Positions 10,176 through 20,598 of a DNA stretch of 64,000 bases are shown one piece after another. Position numbers and translations under genes: made by a program. Position 1 is the first letter of the stretch, and each line of letters opens with the position of its first letter. The DNA is from Eucommia ulmoides (taxonomy: Eukaryota; Streptophyta; Magnoliopsida; Garryales; Eucommiaceae), in assembly GCA_016647705.1 (NCBI GenBank), contig CM028330.1:31142649-31206648 (forward strand), in the 5' to 3' direction. The notes below the pieces were generated by a model that saw only the letters and a program-made list of their open reading frames with translations, did not search any database and was not told the origin of the DNA.

Positions 10176-11279
10176 ATGGCAAAGCGTAGGGATGCCAAGC
10201 ACCCAAGAACAGACGAACCTCTATCCGCTTCGGACTTCAATTCCCTTAAATTTGTTTCTAAGCAGGCGGAGGATCGGTATAAAGAGCATGAGAGTAAACG
10301 GCCAGGCATCCGTCAAAGAGGATTTGGGCCTTTGAATAATCTTCCTGAATAAATCAGAACTGTTATCGTCCAAAGACGATGGGAACAGTTCTGTGCCCCA
10401 CCTCCAATGGGAGAGTTGGCCCTTGTTCGAGAATTTTATGCAAACATCGTAGAGGCCACAGTGTTTCAAACACGGGTCCGAAACATTCCCATCCTCTTCA
10501 GTGCCGATCATTTTAATGAATTGTTAGGGTTGACGGGGCCTGAAGCTTCAAGAGATTTATCCGATGCCGCCTCACCGACAATGAATGCAGTGATTCAAGC
10601 TTTGACGACAGGAAACGCACAGTGGACCAACACATGGCAGGGCCAAGCAATCTTCAAGTCGCGGTTTCTAAAACCAATCCCAAAGATTTGGTTTTCATTT
10701 ATCTACGCCAATCGGCTCTCGACGACCCATGTGTCTAACGTGTCCAAGGAAAGAGCTTTCATGCTCTGCCGCATCGATAGAGGGACGCCCGTAAACATCG
10801 GCTGGCACATTTATTCTTCCATACTTCATGCTGCCAAGATGAAAAAGGGTGGCCTTCCTTTTCCTTCCCTCCTCACCACGCTCTTTGAACGAGCTGGAGT
10901 TCGAATCACGTCCACAAGCCCCTTTCCTCCTGTGAAGCCACTTGATCTAGCAATGATTAATAAGTTATGGAAAGGCAGACCAGGTGAAGGAGAGGAGGGT
11001 CAAGAAGAGGAAGAAGCTGGTCCTTCAGAGTGACCAACGCCTACAACCAGCCGAGGCCAAATCACCCAAATCTTAAGAGATGTCCGTAGTCTTCAGTCTG
11101 ATATGAGTCAACTTCAAGATAATTTGGCTCGGATGGAGAACTACATGGAGTCCTACATCCGGAAACAAGATCAAAACCAACGAGTCATATTCGAGCATCT
11201 TGGAATTGACATGGCTCGTTATACGCCCGTGCCACTTTCCGAGCTGGATGAGCCGCCACTGCCATCTCCTCCACAATGA
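10176..11279 (+). pseudogene. Athila third ORF (env-position), plant-transposon-type domain
   Basis: A 367-codon frame from ATG 10176 to TGA 11277, in phase throughout, broken by TAA at 10350 and TGA at 11031. The N-terminus is basic (MAKRRDAKHPRTDEP). The central part (FYANIVE, FSADHFNELLGL, FKSRFLKPIPKIWFSFI, FMLCRIDRGTPVNIGWHI) matches what I know as the 'putative plant transposon protein' domain found in Athila ORF3. An acidic Glu/Gly stretch follows, then a heptad-rich region (LRDVRSLQSDMSQLQDNLA) and a Pro-rich tail. Its role is not established; the position recalls retroviral env, but I see no signal peptide or membrane anchor. I chose 10176 because of the adjacent acceptor and the conserved basic start. 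Confidence 0.75.
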
Positions 11280-12947
11280 ACGGTAGGAGGTTAGACTTCT
11301 ATGTCTTCTCTCCTAGGTATGTGTCCACCCCAATTTCAATATATATTTTTCTATTCTGCTATTGGGTTTGCTGCTTAGGCAGTCGGGACACTGCCTCGCT
11401 TAAGTTTGGGGGCAGTATGACCTGCAATGCATGTAGTTTTTGTTTTTTTGTCTTGAAGGGGATAACAAGGATGAAAAAAATTTGATGTAAAGGGGACAAA
11501 AATTCTTTTTGTGTACAAATTTATGTATTAATGTTAAAATTTTTGTAAATTTTGAAATTCTTTTTGTTATACATGTGTAATGTTTAGCTATGCATGTGTA
11601 AGGATAATTAGCATAGGTAATATTAGTTTGTAGAATTAGAATAGAATTGTTAATGAATTGAGTTGTACAAGCATGCTGAGTTTTTGAGTTCGTCCGAACC
11701 ATGTCCCGATGATGAAAATCACCCCCTAATTTGTGTTTTAAGGTCGGGGATAATTCCATTCACGTGTGTTTTGTGTGCTTAGCATGTCGATTAGGTAAAT
11801 ATTATTTTAATCCTAAAATTGCACGATTGCATAAACTCGTTGTATAATTAATTGAACGATTGGACATCGATTATTCAGTAATAAGTTCATGATAGAAATG
11901 TGGAATCTAGAACTTGACTGGGGGAGGCTTGAGGCGAAATTATAGGTAAGGTAATTTCGGAGGCATGATATAGGCCCTCGTTTTTATCGCTTGAACCTTT
12001 TGAAACTAACCTGAAAAGTTATTCTCTCATTCTCCTGTCGAAGCCATAAAATTGTGTCACTTATGAACGTGTTTCTATACTTTAACCAAGTAAATCTTTC
12101 AGAACCATTGTCGCTAGGAATAAAAGTGAAAATTGAGTGAAAACAAGTAGCATTAGGTTATACTAACTTGAAGCGGGCAATTGGGGTTTCAGTATTTTTG
12201 GTTAAATATAAGAGTATTCACTTGTCAATCATGTAGTTGTATCTAAACACCCCTAAAATTGTATGAAATTGAATAAGTTTGGGGGTGTTACTTTAGAAAA
12301 AAAAAAAAAAAACACCTATGTGAATATAGTGTTTAAATTCAATTGTTTGACAAGTGAATACAAGTTTACTAAATCTTGTTCAGGGTAATATCTTCGAAGA
12401 TAAGGGAGTCATGAGAGAGATTTAGCGACAAGCGTTTGTACCTCGGGTATCGTTAAAATTATGACGAGTTTCTATTTCTACGATACCCTTGGCCTTTATC
12501 TAAAGCCTGACCAAACCCTATTGATCTCGGTGAATGTCCGAACCTACATTAGTAGATAGTTGAGCCCAGTCAAGTGTATGGCTTCCCAAAACGTTTTAAC
12601 AAGTTTAAGTCATGACCTTATTCATTGAATAATCCAATCCGGCGTTTGATTTGTTATATATCCGAGTTCTCACACACACACACATTGCAATAGGATCAAA
12701 AATGATTTGAACTGCTATTGAGTGTTGGAATTCTGGAGCACCACGTGGTGTGTGTTATTCTTTAACTGGATCTGATTACGGGTTGTTGAGGGAAAAAGAG
12801 CATGGTTTCTTCGACTAAACTTGTATCTCACAAGTGTGTACTTCTTAATTGTTAATGATTATGTATCTGTAGTTTAGGATGTAGCTAATTAGTGTAGTTA
12901 GTGTTATTTAGCATTAGGGTGTTTCGCTCGAGGACTAGCAAAATTCC
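11280..12947 (+). other. Athila 3' untranslated region
   Basis: Non-coding. Contains 'aagtttgggggca' near 11403 and 'taagtttgggggtgt' near 12270, purine stretches that recall the plus-strand primer and recur in related elements, plus an A15 run near 12297-12312. No conserved protein is visible in any frame. Confidence 0.6.
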
Positions 12948-12962
12948 AAGTTTGCGGGTATT
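12948..12962 (+). other. Polypurine-tract-like site before the 3' LTR
   Basis: AAGTTTGCGGGTATT abuts the 3' LTR start and resembles the AAGTTTGGGGGTG form usual for Athila. Two positions depart from it, so it may be decayed. It would prime plus-strand synthesis. Confidence 0.5.
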
Positions 12963-14432
12963 TGGTACGTGTAAAATATCTATCTAATTCTAAACCGAAT
13001 TTCCCAGTTTTCGAGTACTTTATTGAAGTTTGAATATCGTTTTAGCTGTTTTTATTAGTCAGGAGCAGGGAAGTAAACAATCGGCAAACCGAGTGAAATG
13101 GTGCAAAAAGGGTAGCAAAAAAGATGAAAAAATGAGGTTTCAAATAACAGAGCAATTCCGCCTAGGCGAAGTTTCCACCGACTAGGCGGAAATTCAGCAG
13201 AAAGATGCAAAACTGAAGATTTAAAATCCGCCTAGGCGGAAATCTATCAGAATGCTGGATGAACTGAACTGCTGGATAGAGCTGCACTGCTATAAATCCG
13301 CCTAGGCGAAGTAGCTACCGCCTAGGCGGAATTCCGTTAGAAAGATAAGGAGCCAAGAAGTTAGTCCTCTGTCCAAGCGAAGTTTCTACCGCTTAGGCGG
13401 AAATCGCAGAACAGGTCAAAATATATGTTTAGATATTTTTGAACACCTAAGCCTATAAATACCCCTTGGCCACGTCTGAAACTTGTGGTTGAAGAACCCT
13501 AACCCTAGATAAGAGATATTAAGATATATTTTGAAGATTAAGAAGGAGGTTCATCATTCGGATAAAGAAGGATAACTTGCGGATCGATCATTAGTGACAG
13601 TGAACCGTTTCACTTCCAGATTTGATCGTTTCTCTCTTGTTTTATTCTTTGTAATCACTTTTTCATATCTAAGAATGTTGAATCCCTCTTATTGTGCATG
13701 GTATATGGCTAAGATCTTGTAGTAGTAGTTAAATGTTACTTAGGAGTAGTCGAAACCATGTAACCGTTTAGTTGAGTAAATTTATGTTACTTTAACGTGT
13801 TGTTTGTCTAAATCCGATTGTGTTTATCATTATTCTTGATATTATGCTTGTATTTATAAACTGAGAATACGGGGTTTGACACTCGGGATAGGTAACCTCG
13901 GATTCAGACTAGGGTAAATACAACGTGACGTTCTAAAGACCCAGGAGGGCGTTAGAACGTTTGCAACCCATGACGTTGGCTCAAAACTCACGCGACTTAG
14001 GGTCGTTTAGGTGTTGAAGGGGACTTCTTCATTGACACGAAGTCGTGTAGTCCCTCATTTTACACTCAGAAGAGGTAGCGGAGGAGTTATTGATCAAAGG
14101 TTGTCGGATTAGATAAAAACCGTTATAGCTAACTAAATGAAATCGATTATGCATTATATGAAAGATATTTATACCTAAGTAATTAGTGTAATTAAAACTA
14201 ACCTTATAGTTGTCATTTATCTTAGTGTAGTAATTAAAAAACAAGCAAAATTTGATTAGTCGAGATAATATGAAACTATTGAAATCGCAATACTCAACTG
14301 AATTACCTGCCCTTCCCAGTGGAACGATATCCGATCCTAAAAAGATCTATTATATTAAAACTAGACCTTGTATACTTGCGAGTAGTCCAATTACCGCGAG
14401 GAGGAAATATGTGTGAATCTAAGCGCGTAGTA
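12963..14432 (+). repeat. 3' LTR of the Athila element
   Basis: Matches 2070-3564 with a few percent substitution by eye. It has fewer hairpin units (about four) and an extra ~110 bp at about 13978-14090 (GTTGGCTCAAAACTCACG onward) absent from the 5' LTR. That extra block is recognisably shared with the other Athila-like LTR at 24969-26570, so it is the ancestral state and the 5' LTR has lost it. Confidence 0.9.
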
Positions 14433-14437
14433 CTCAG
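14433..14437. repeat. Target site duplication CTCAG, right copy
   Basis: Identical to 2065-2069 and adjacent to the last LTR base. Confidence 0.85.
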
Positions 14438-15015
14438 CCTCAACAAAGCATATTCGTTAACCGATATGTGTCTGCAAAGACGTTACGGTCGACCTCGATC
14501 GTCTCAATATAATCAAGACAATCCTCCTTATTGTTGAGTCGATCATGCATCTCCCTCAATAATCTTTGAGTTTCCCCCATAACTGTAGTGAACATGTCTT
14601 CTAAGGTTGGGGAAGACTCCTTATCTTGATCTGGAATGCCAATCCATGATGCCGTAGTGTTGAAACTATCCCCCAAGCTTTGGTGACTTGGTGAATAATT
14701 CCAACTCTGATAATCACAGGCCGTCGTTTCCTCCAACGACCAAATGGCTTCGTCCGTAGTTAGGTCATAGAAAGAGGATGTATTATTTATTCCTTCCACC
14801 CATATTTTGGTTGTGGCTTATAACCCATAAAGGAAATTCAGGAGTTGACATTCTCTCGGAAAATCTTGGTTCGGAAACCGAAGTAGTAATTCCTTGTAAT
14901 GATCCCAAGCACAATAAAACGGCTTGGAATCTTGTTGAAAGAATTGCATCGATACTTGTTGATCTAAAATCTCCAAGTACCTTGCAAGAGAAATAAAAAC
15001 AAAACAACAAAACAA
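14438..15015 (-). pseudogene. Gag domain of the gag-only element, split by the Athila
   Basis: On the minus strand from 15015 downward the frame encodes a retrotransposon Gag domain (FQQDSKPFYCAWDHYKELLL, FPNQDFPRE, NFLYGL). After one TAA at 14818-14820 the same phase continues (KIWVEGINNTSSFYDLTTDEA) and then a coiled-coil segment (MGETQRLLREMHDRLNN) like that in the Athila gag. The reading continues, with one phase change, into 1681-2064 beyond the inserted Athila. The N-terminal Gag region is missing: only about 100 bp separate the LTR from the first recognisable residues, and a TTTCTCTTGCAAG acceptor-like sequence lies between. With no protease or RT, the element resembles the TR-GAG class. 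Confidence 0.75.
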
Positions 15016-15114
15016 AAATTATAAACAAATGAAATGCCTAAAGTAAAATCGGGTCATTTACTCACAATATCTATAATAATCTAAAAATCAATCCCTGACA
15101 GTGGAGTGGTCCAC

Positions 15115-16479
15115 TGTTACATAATTGACGCAAGTTTTAGTATAGATCGAGAGAGTAAGGGTATCGTGTCCATAGGGATTGGCTGAGATTATTATCGAGT
15201 ATCATAATTGTCATAACCTAATTTTATCTAGGCGATAAAAATGTGTTTAATTAATAAATACTAATACTAAGTTAATTAATCTAATTATACTAATATTACT
15301 ATGAGATGATTAAGGGAAGTAGATGGCCTGGGGATTAACTTCATTTACTTAAATGCGTTTGATTTTATTTTAGTTTACATTAACGGCGTTCGACTTATCT
15401 GACAATCTCGGTTCATAAACTCACTCGCTACCTCTCCCGAGTGTAAGACGAGTGAATATGAAACTTCGCGTCAACGAATAAATCCTCCTCAATGTCTTAA
15501 TAATGCTAGGTCACATGAGTGTCGTCCCAACATCAATGATTGCACACTTTTCAACTCCCTCTCGAGTTATTGGATCGTCGCGTTGTGTTTACCTAGTCCA
15601 AATTCAGGGTTACCTCTCCCGATTATCAAACCCCGTATTCTCAATATATCTATCTAATCATAATAAACATAATAATATGGCAAACATAATCAAATAACGA
15701 AGAACAACCATAAACAAAACACAAACTCAAACAAAATATATTTTTATAAATATTATTAATCCCTAGACAAAATCTGTTTAGCTCATGGCCATAACCATTT
15801 ATACAATGTAAAACGAGCTAAACATGATCAACAACCTATAGAAGTTAAGAAAATAAAGAAGAAACGAAAGAAACTTAGTCGTAGTCTGAAGATTTGCCTC
15901 TAAAAATGCTTTAAGATCGCTTCTCCTTCGCAACTTGTTCTTCTCCTTTAGAATTGGTTGAACACTCCCCAAGACACTCTAAAAATAATAGGAACCCTAA
16001 ATGATCTCTATGGACAAATGGAAGTGGAGAGGGAAGAAATAGGGAGCACAAATATCTAAATGAATATCTAATTCTGGTGTAGAGTGCCCGACGCCGTGGT
16101 AGGCATGTCGGTAGAGTCTTCGCCGCAGCGTAGGAGGTAGCGGTAAGCGTAGAGGCCTTTATGTGGTTTCACCACCATGGCAGTGGGTTTTCTGCAACTT
16201 TAAAGCCTTCTTTGCATCTTGACCGCTGCGGCGATGGTTTGGTCACCGCGGCAGTGGGCTGCAATTCTGAATTTTTCCCTTATAATTGTTTTCCCACCGT
16301 TCTTCTACTGTTCTTGATTTGATTTGATCGTTTATGATCCATTTTCATCCCTTTTCTACCCACACACCTAATTTATATCAAAAAGAATAAAAATATATTA
16401 AAACGTATAAAAACGATATAAAAATACTCAAAAACTAATAAAATTGGCTTGGGAATAAATAGATAAATTACACAAATCA
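15115..16479 (-). repeat. 5' LTR of the gag-only Athila-like element (minus strand)
   Basis: On the minus strand it starts TGATTTGTGTAATTTATC at 16479 and ends GTAACA at 15115. The first 45 bases align without gaps to the start of the LTR at 24969, and the order of modules is the same: a CCGCGGT-type hairpin zone, an AGGAGAAG zone, then AGATATATTGAGAATACGGG. The minus copia reading frame stops exactly at 16480, which makes this base the insertion junction. Confidence 0.85.
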
Positions 16480-17440
16480 GTAATTCTTTAGGACAAGACT
16501 GAAATCTGGCATATAAACAAACTTTAAACATAATGTCAGGTTTACTAGCTGTTAAATACAGCAAGCTACCAATCATACCTTGATATAATTTTTCCTTTAC
16601 CTTATTGCCCGTATCATCTCTATCTATTTTTCTAGCTGTTGCTATGCGAGTTTTATACTCTTTAGCGCCATGTATTTCTTTAAAATCTCCTTGGTGTATT
16701 TAGCTTGGTTTATGAATATCTCTTATTTGGTTTTCTTAATTTGCAACCCATGAAAGAAGTTCAGCTCTCCCATCATTCTCCTTTCAAATTTAACCTGGAT
16801 TATCTTGGAAAACTCTTGGCAAAGATCCTCATTAGTAGATCCAAAAATAATATCATCAATATAAACTTGTACTAGTAGGTTATCAGAATCAGTTTGCTTA
16901 ACAAATAGTGTTATATCACGAAAACCCCTTCGAAAATCATTTTCGATCAAATATCGGCTAAGTCTCTCATACCAAGCTCTAGGAGCCTGTTTGAGCCCAT
17001 TCAAAACCTTACAATTTTAAATACGTGATCGAGAAATTTATCACTTTCAAATCTCGGGGGTTGTTCCACATAAACTTGTTTTGCTAGGAAACCATTCAAA
17101 AATGCACTATTAACATCCATTTGATATAGCTTAAAATGATGTGATCATACAAAAGCGAGTAGCATTCTAATAGCTTCTAATATTTCCCCAGGAGCATAGA
17201 TTTTGTCATAATCAATTCATTCCTGTTGATTATAGCCCTGTGTTACTAGTCTTTCTTTGTTTCCAATTACCATACTAGATTCATCATTTTTATTTCAAAA
17301 AACACATTTTGTACCAATAACTAGATGAAAATCCGGTTTAGGAACTACACACCATACTTTGTTCCACTCAAATTGAACTACCTCATCTTGCATTGCGGAA
17401 ATCCAAGATTCATTAGTTAATGCCTCATTCATATTCTTAG
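16480..17440 (-). pseudogene. Copia reverse transcriptase (partial, broken)
   Basis: Minus-strand RVT_2-type reverse transcriptase. It begins with a variant of the W..VP.P...VIGTKWVF block near 17300-17430, then YQMDVNSAFLNG near 17115, NGLKQAPRAWYERL near 16970, the active-site box YIDD near 16860 and MGELNFFHGLQIKK near 16740. The last in-frame residues are MIGSLLYLTASKPDIMF and SCPKE at 16490-16570, after which the gag-only element's LTR begins. Stops and at least one frameshift separate the pieces. The enzyme would copy element RNA in the particle. About the last fifth of RT and all of RNase H are absent here. Confidence 0.85.
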
Positions 17441-18800
17441 GCTCAATTTGAGATAAAAAAGAATGATTAATAATATCTTTAAGAGAGGAATAAGTACTTA
17501 CACATCTTTCGAAATTACCAATGATTTCTTTTACCGAGTGTCCAAGTACTTTCTTTATAGCTCGTGGTAACGTCGAATCCACTCCCTTAATCTCCTTTTT
17601 TTGAGGTTCCTTTGTCACATTTTCACCTTGGTTTTGGTTATTTGAAATATCTGCATCATCATCATCCAAAACCTTTCTCGACAAAAATAGATCAACTTCC
17701 TCAAAAATAACATGCATAGACTCCACAACTACTAACACACGTTTATTATAAACTCTATAAGTCTTACTGTTAGTAGCATATCTAATGAAAATACCATAAT
17801 CAGATTTAACATCAAATTTACTTAGATTATCCTTATCATTCAAAATAAAACATTTACACCCAAATACTTAAAAGTATGATATGTTATGAGTCTCACCTTT
17901 CCAAATTTTATATGGGGTTTTATTAAACCCTCTACGAATTGATACCTAATTCACCACGTGGAAAACTATACTTAATACTTCAGCCCAGTAATAGGTTAGT
18001 AAATGATTTTCGTTAAGCATTGTTCTGGCCATCTGTTGAAGCGTCTTGTTCTTCCTTTCGACAACACCACTTTGTTGTGGCGATCTTGGCGCAGAGAATT
18101 TGTGAGCATAACCATGCTCATCACAATAACTAATCACATCATCATTTTTAAATTTTCTTCCTCTGTCACTATGAATGTTATAATAGAGCATTGCTTATAA
18201 TTTTGGACACGTTTACAAAATTTAGAGAACACAGAAGCAACTTCGCTCTTCTTAACGAGAAAGAATACTCAGGTAAATCTAGAATAATCATCAACTATTA
18301 GAAAAACATAAAATTTACCTCCAAGACTAGGAACATAATTTGGACCAAATAAATTAAGATACAACATTTCAAGACAACTAGAATTGGACGTGTGCATCTT
18401 TTTTTTTTTTAAATGATGATCTAGACTACTTGCCTAACTGACATGCATCATATACTTTATCTTTCACAAATGTCCAATCAAGTAAGCCACGTACGAGACT
18501 CCTCTTAGATAAATTAGAAATCAATTCCATACTATCATGCCCAAGTTTCTTATGCCATAACCAACAATTCTCAGATAAAGCATTCAAACATGATAAATTT
18601 TGAGAAGTAAAATTATCAAATGAACAAGTATAAATATTCTCAAAACATGATACAACTAATAAGATACTACTATCATGTCCATTCTTAATAATGCATCTAT
18701 CATGATCAAATATGATATTATCGCCCTTGGCACATAGTTGACTTATATCAAGCAAGTTATGTTTAAGACCATCAACTAGTAACACATCTTTAATAACAGT
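17441..18800 (-). pseudogene. Copia pre-integrase and integrase (broken)
   Basis: On the minus strand, 18785-18426 encodes the pre-integrase region (LLVDGLKHNLLDISQLC, LWHKKLGH, with the finger Cys near KVYDACQLGK). At 18191-17946 lies the catalytic core with HSDRGRKFKN (Asp present) and QQSGVVERKNKTLQQMART (Glu present). At 17930-17690 are the NKTPYKIWKGE-like and DYGIFIRYATNSKTYRVYNKR segments that end copia integrases. The protein would insert the cDNA. An A10 run near 18400 and several stops break the frame between finger and core. Confidence 0.85.
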
Positions 18801-18979
18801 AGCACCATTACCGATATTACCTATACTGATAATTTACCCTTTGCAATGTCTCGAAATGTCACATGACTTCCATCTTTAGGTGTCAAAGATGTGAATTTTG
18901 TTTTATCTCCCGTCATATGCCAAGAACAACCACTATCTAGGAACCATTTGTCCTTGTCTATTGATGCTTTTAGAATAAC

Positions 18980-20400
18980 CTACAAGGAGCACCTCAAATA
19001 GTTCCTAAGTGCTACCTAGTCTAAGTGGGTCCGATCTTGTTAGTTAGGACAATTTTAGTTCCTTTTGGAACCCAAACTTGTCTACAGTTAGATATTTTAG
19101 CAAAACATCTACGAATAGTATGTGCCACAACATTACATTTAAAACATCTAACAAGACCTTTGGTTTCAGAAAAAAAATTGTGAAAACATTTTTGCTTAAG
19201 ATTTTTCGAAAATCCAATACCGGATTTATCAAAAATACCATGTGAGCTTCCCAAAAACATTTTCATGTTATTCTCACCGCTGGTGAATTTGGGAACGATT
19301 GAATGTAAATCCGATATCTTGGATTTCAACTCAATGTTTTCAGATTTATAGTCTATTACTTGCTTGTTTAATGTGTTCATTGTACTTTGAAGGGCGTTTA
19401 TTTTAGAATACTGGTTTTTATAATCATGCATAAGTTCTTGATATACATCAAACAATTCATTAAAATCCAAATGACAAGAACTCGAACATTTAGTTACCTC
19501 ATCACCAGTAGCCATTGGCGCAAACATAGATGATCCTTCAGTTCCAGATTTTTTTGAACTACTCGATTCGATATCATCCCATGTAGCTTTCATGGACTTC
19601 TTCTTACTATTCTTTCATTTCTTCTTCTCATTTCATTTCTTCTCTTTTTCCTTATCCTTCTTCAGTTCGGGACAGTCAGTTGATGACCAGTCTTGTGACA
19701 GTTGTAGCATTCCACATTATTTATATTGAAATTTCTTTTTCCATGGAATGTACGTTGAGTCGTTCTTATAAAATTCTTCATTAGAAGCGCTACATCTTTT
19801 TCTTTCTGACTATCAAGACACACATCGTCACTATCATCATATTCTTAAACTTTCTGAGCTTGTAGTGCCAATGAATTATTTTTTCTATTCCGGGTGTCAT
19901 CCTCATATCCTCGAATTGTCATTTTATGCATCATTAGGTTGCCGATGTGGTCATCATTTTTGTATTTTACAAGATCTTTTGCTTCGTCAATCGCGGTTAC
20001 CTTTGGCTCCCATACTTTAGTTAAAGATATCAGGATCTTTCGAACTTTGTCCTCCGTGGATTATGGATTTCGAAGTTGACTCAAATGTTTGCAGATGTTG
20101 TTGAATCGAGTGTACATCTCTTGAATCGATTCTGTTTCTCCCATTCTAAACAATTCAAATGACGGATTAGGGTATTGATTTTCGACTGTTTCACTTAACT
20201 TGTTCCTTTGTAGGTAACCTGCAACTTGTCCCACATTTTTTTCGCCTATCCACAACCTGAAACTCTCGAGTATTCATTAGCATTTGAAGAGAAAAATTGA
20301 ATATTAATAGCTGGAAAGTTTATAGAAAGCTTCTGCTTGTCAGAAGTAGTTAGCTGCTTGTTCTTCTTGGCAACTCTGTTTTCCATGGGGACAAACGGAC
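18980..20400 (-). pseudogene. Copia gag with CCHC knuckle (broken)
   Basis: The N-terminal part at about 20255-20060 carries the UBN2-type Gag pattern (FELFRMGETESIQEMYTRFNN). The C-terminal part at 19593-19021 has a long coiled-coil region (NELFDVYQELMHDYKNQYSK) and one zinc knuckle CFKCNVVAHTIRRC near 19110-19150, with all four metal ligands intact. The knuckle would bind element RNA. The two parts are joined by a damaged Lys/Ser-rich zone at 19600-20050. The gag start is not determinable. Confidence 0.75.
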
Positions 20401-20584
20401 CATCCTCAATCGCTAGCTATATTTCATAATTCGTGGCCTAAAGGAAAGCAATCATTTTATCATTCCAGAATGCATAATTTTCTCTTGCAAACAATAGTGG
20501 TCAGTGTATAGACTACCCCTCAGCTAGTTTGCCTATTGTATGCATCATGTGATTATTGTTAGCTTAGTGTATTAAGCTAAACCA

Positions 20585-20598
20585 GCTCTAATGCCAAT
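20585..20598 (-). other. Primer binding site, initiator-Met type, decayed
   Basis: On the minus strand ATTGGCATTAGAGC follows the LTR end GGGCCAACA. The functional form TGGTATCAGAGC is seen intact at 42735-42746; here it differs at two positions. Confidence 0.7.

Larger units (their letters stand above)
2070..14432 (+). mobile_element. Athila-type Ty3/gypsy LTR retrotransposon, complete structure but inactive
   Basis: A 12,363-bp element with two LTRs (2070-3564 and 12963-14432), an Asp-tRNA-type primer binding site, gag, pol (protease, RT, RNase H, integrase), a third ORF after integrase, a long 3' UTR and a purine-rich tract before the 3' LTR. The primer site, the third ORF with a plant-transposon-type domain and the large size are typical of the Athila lineage. 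It is flanked by CTCAG on both sides. It sits inside the gag-like frame of an antisense element. Many stop codons make it non-autonomous today. The outer LTR ends read TA...TA where the inner ends read TG...CA, consistent with transition decay of the canonical termini. Confidence 0.93.

Noticed and set aside
10221..10511. Minus-strand 96-codon frame
   Set aside because: Opposite the third ORF of the Athila and explained by it.
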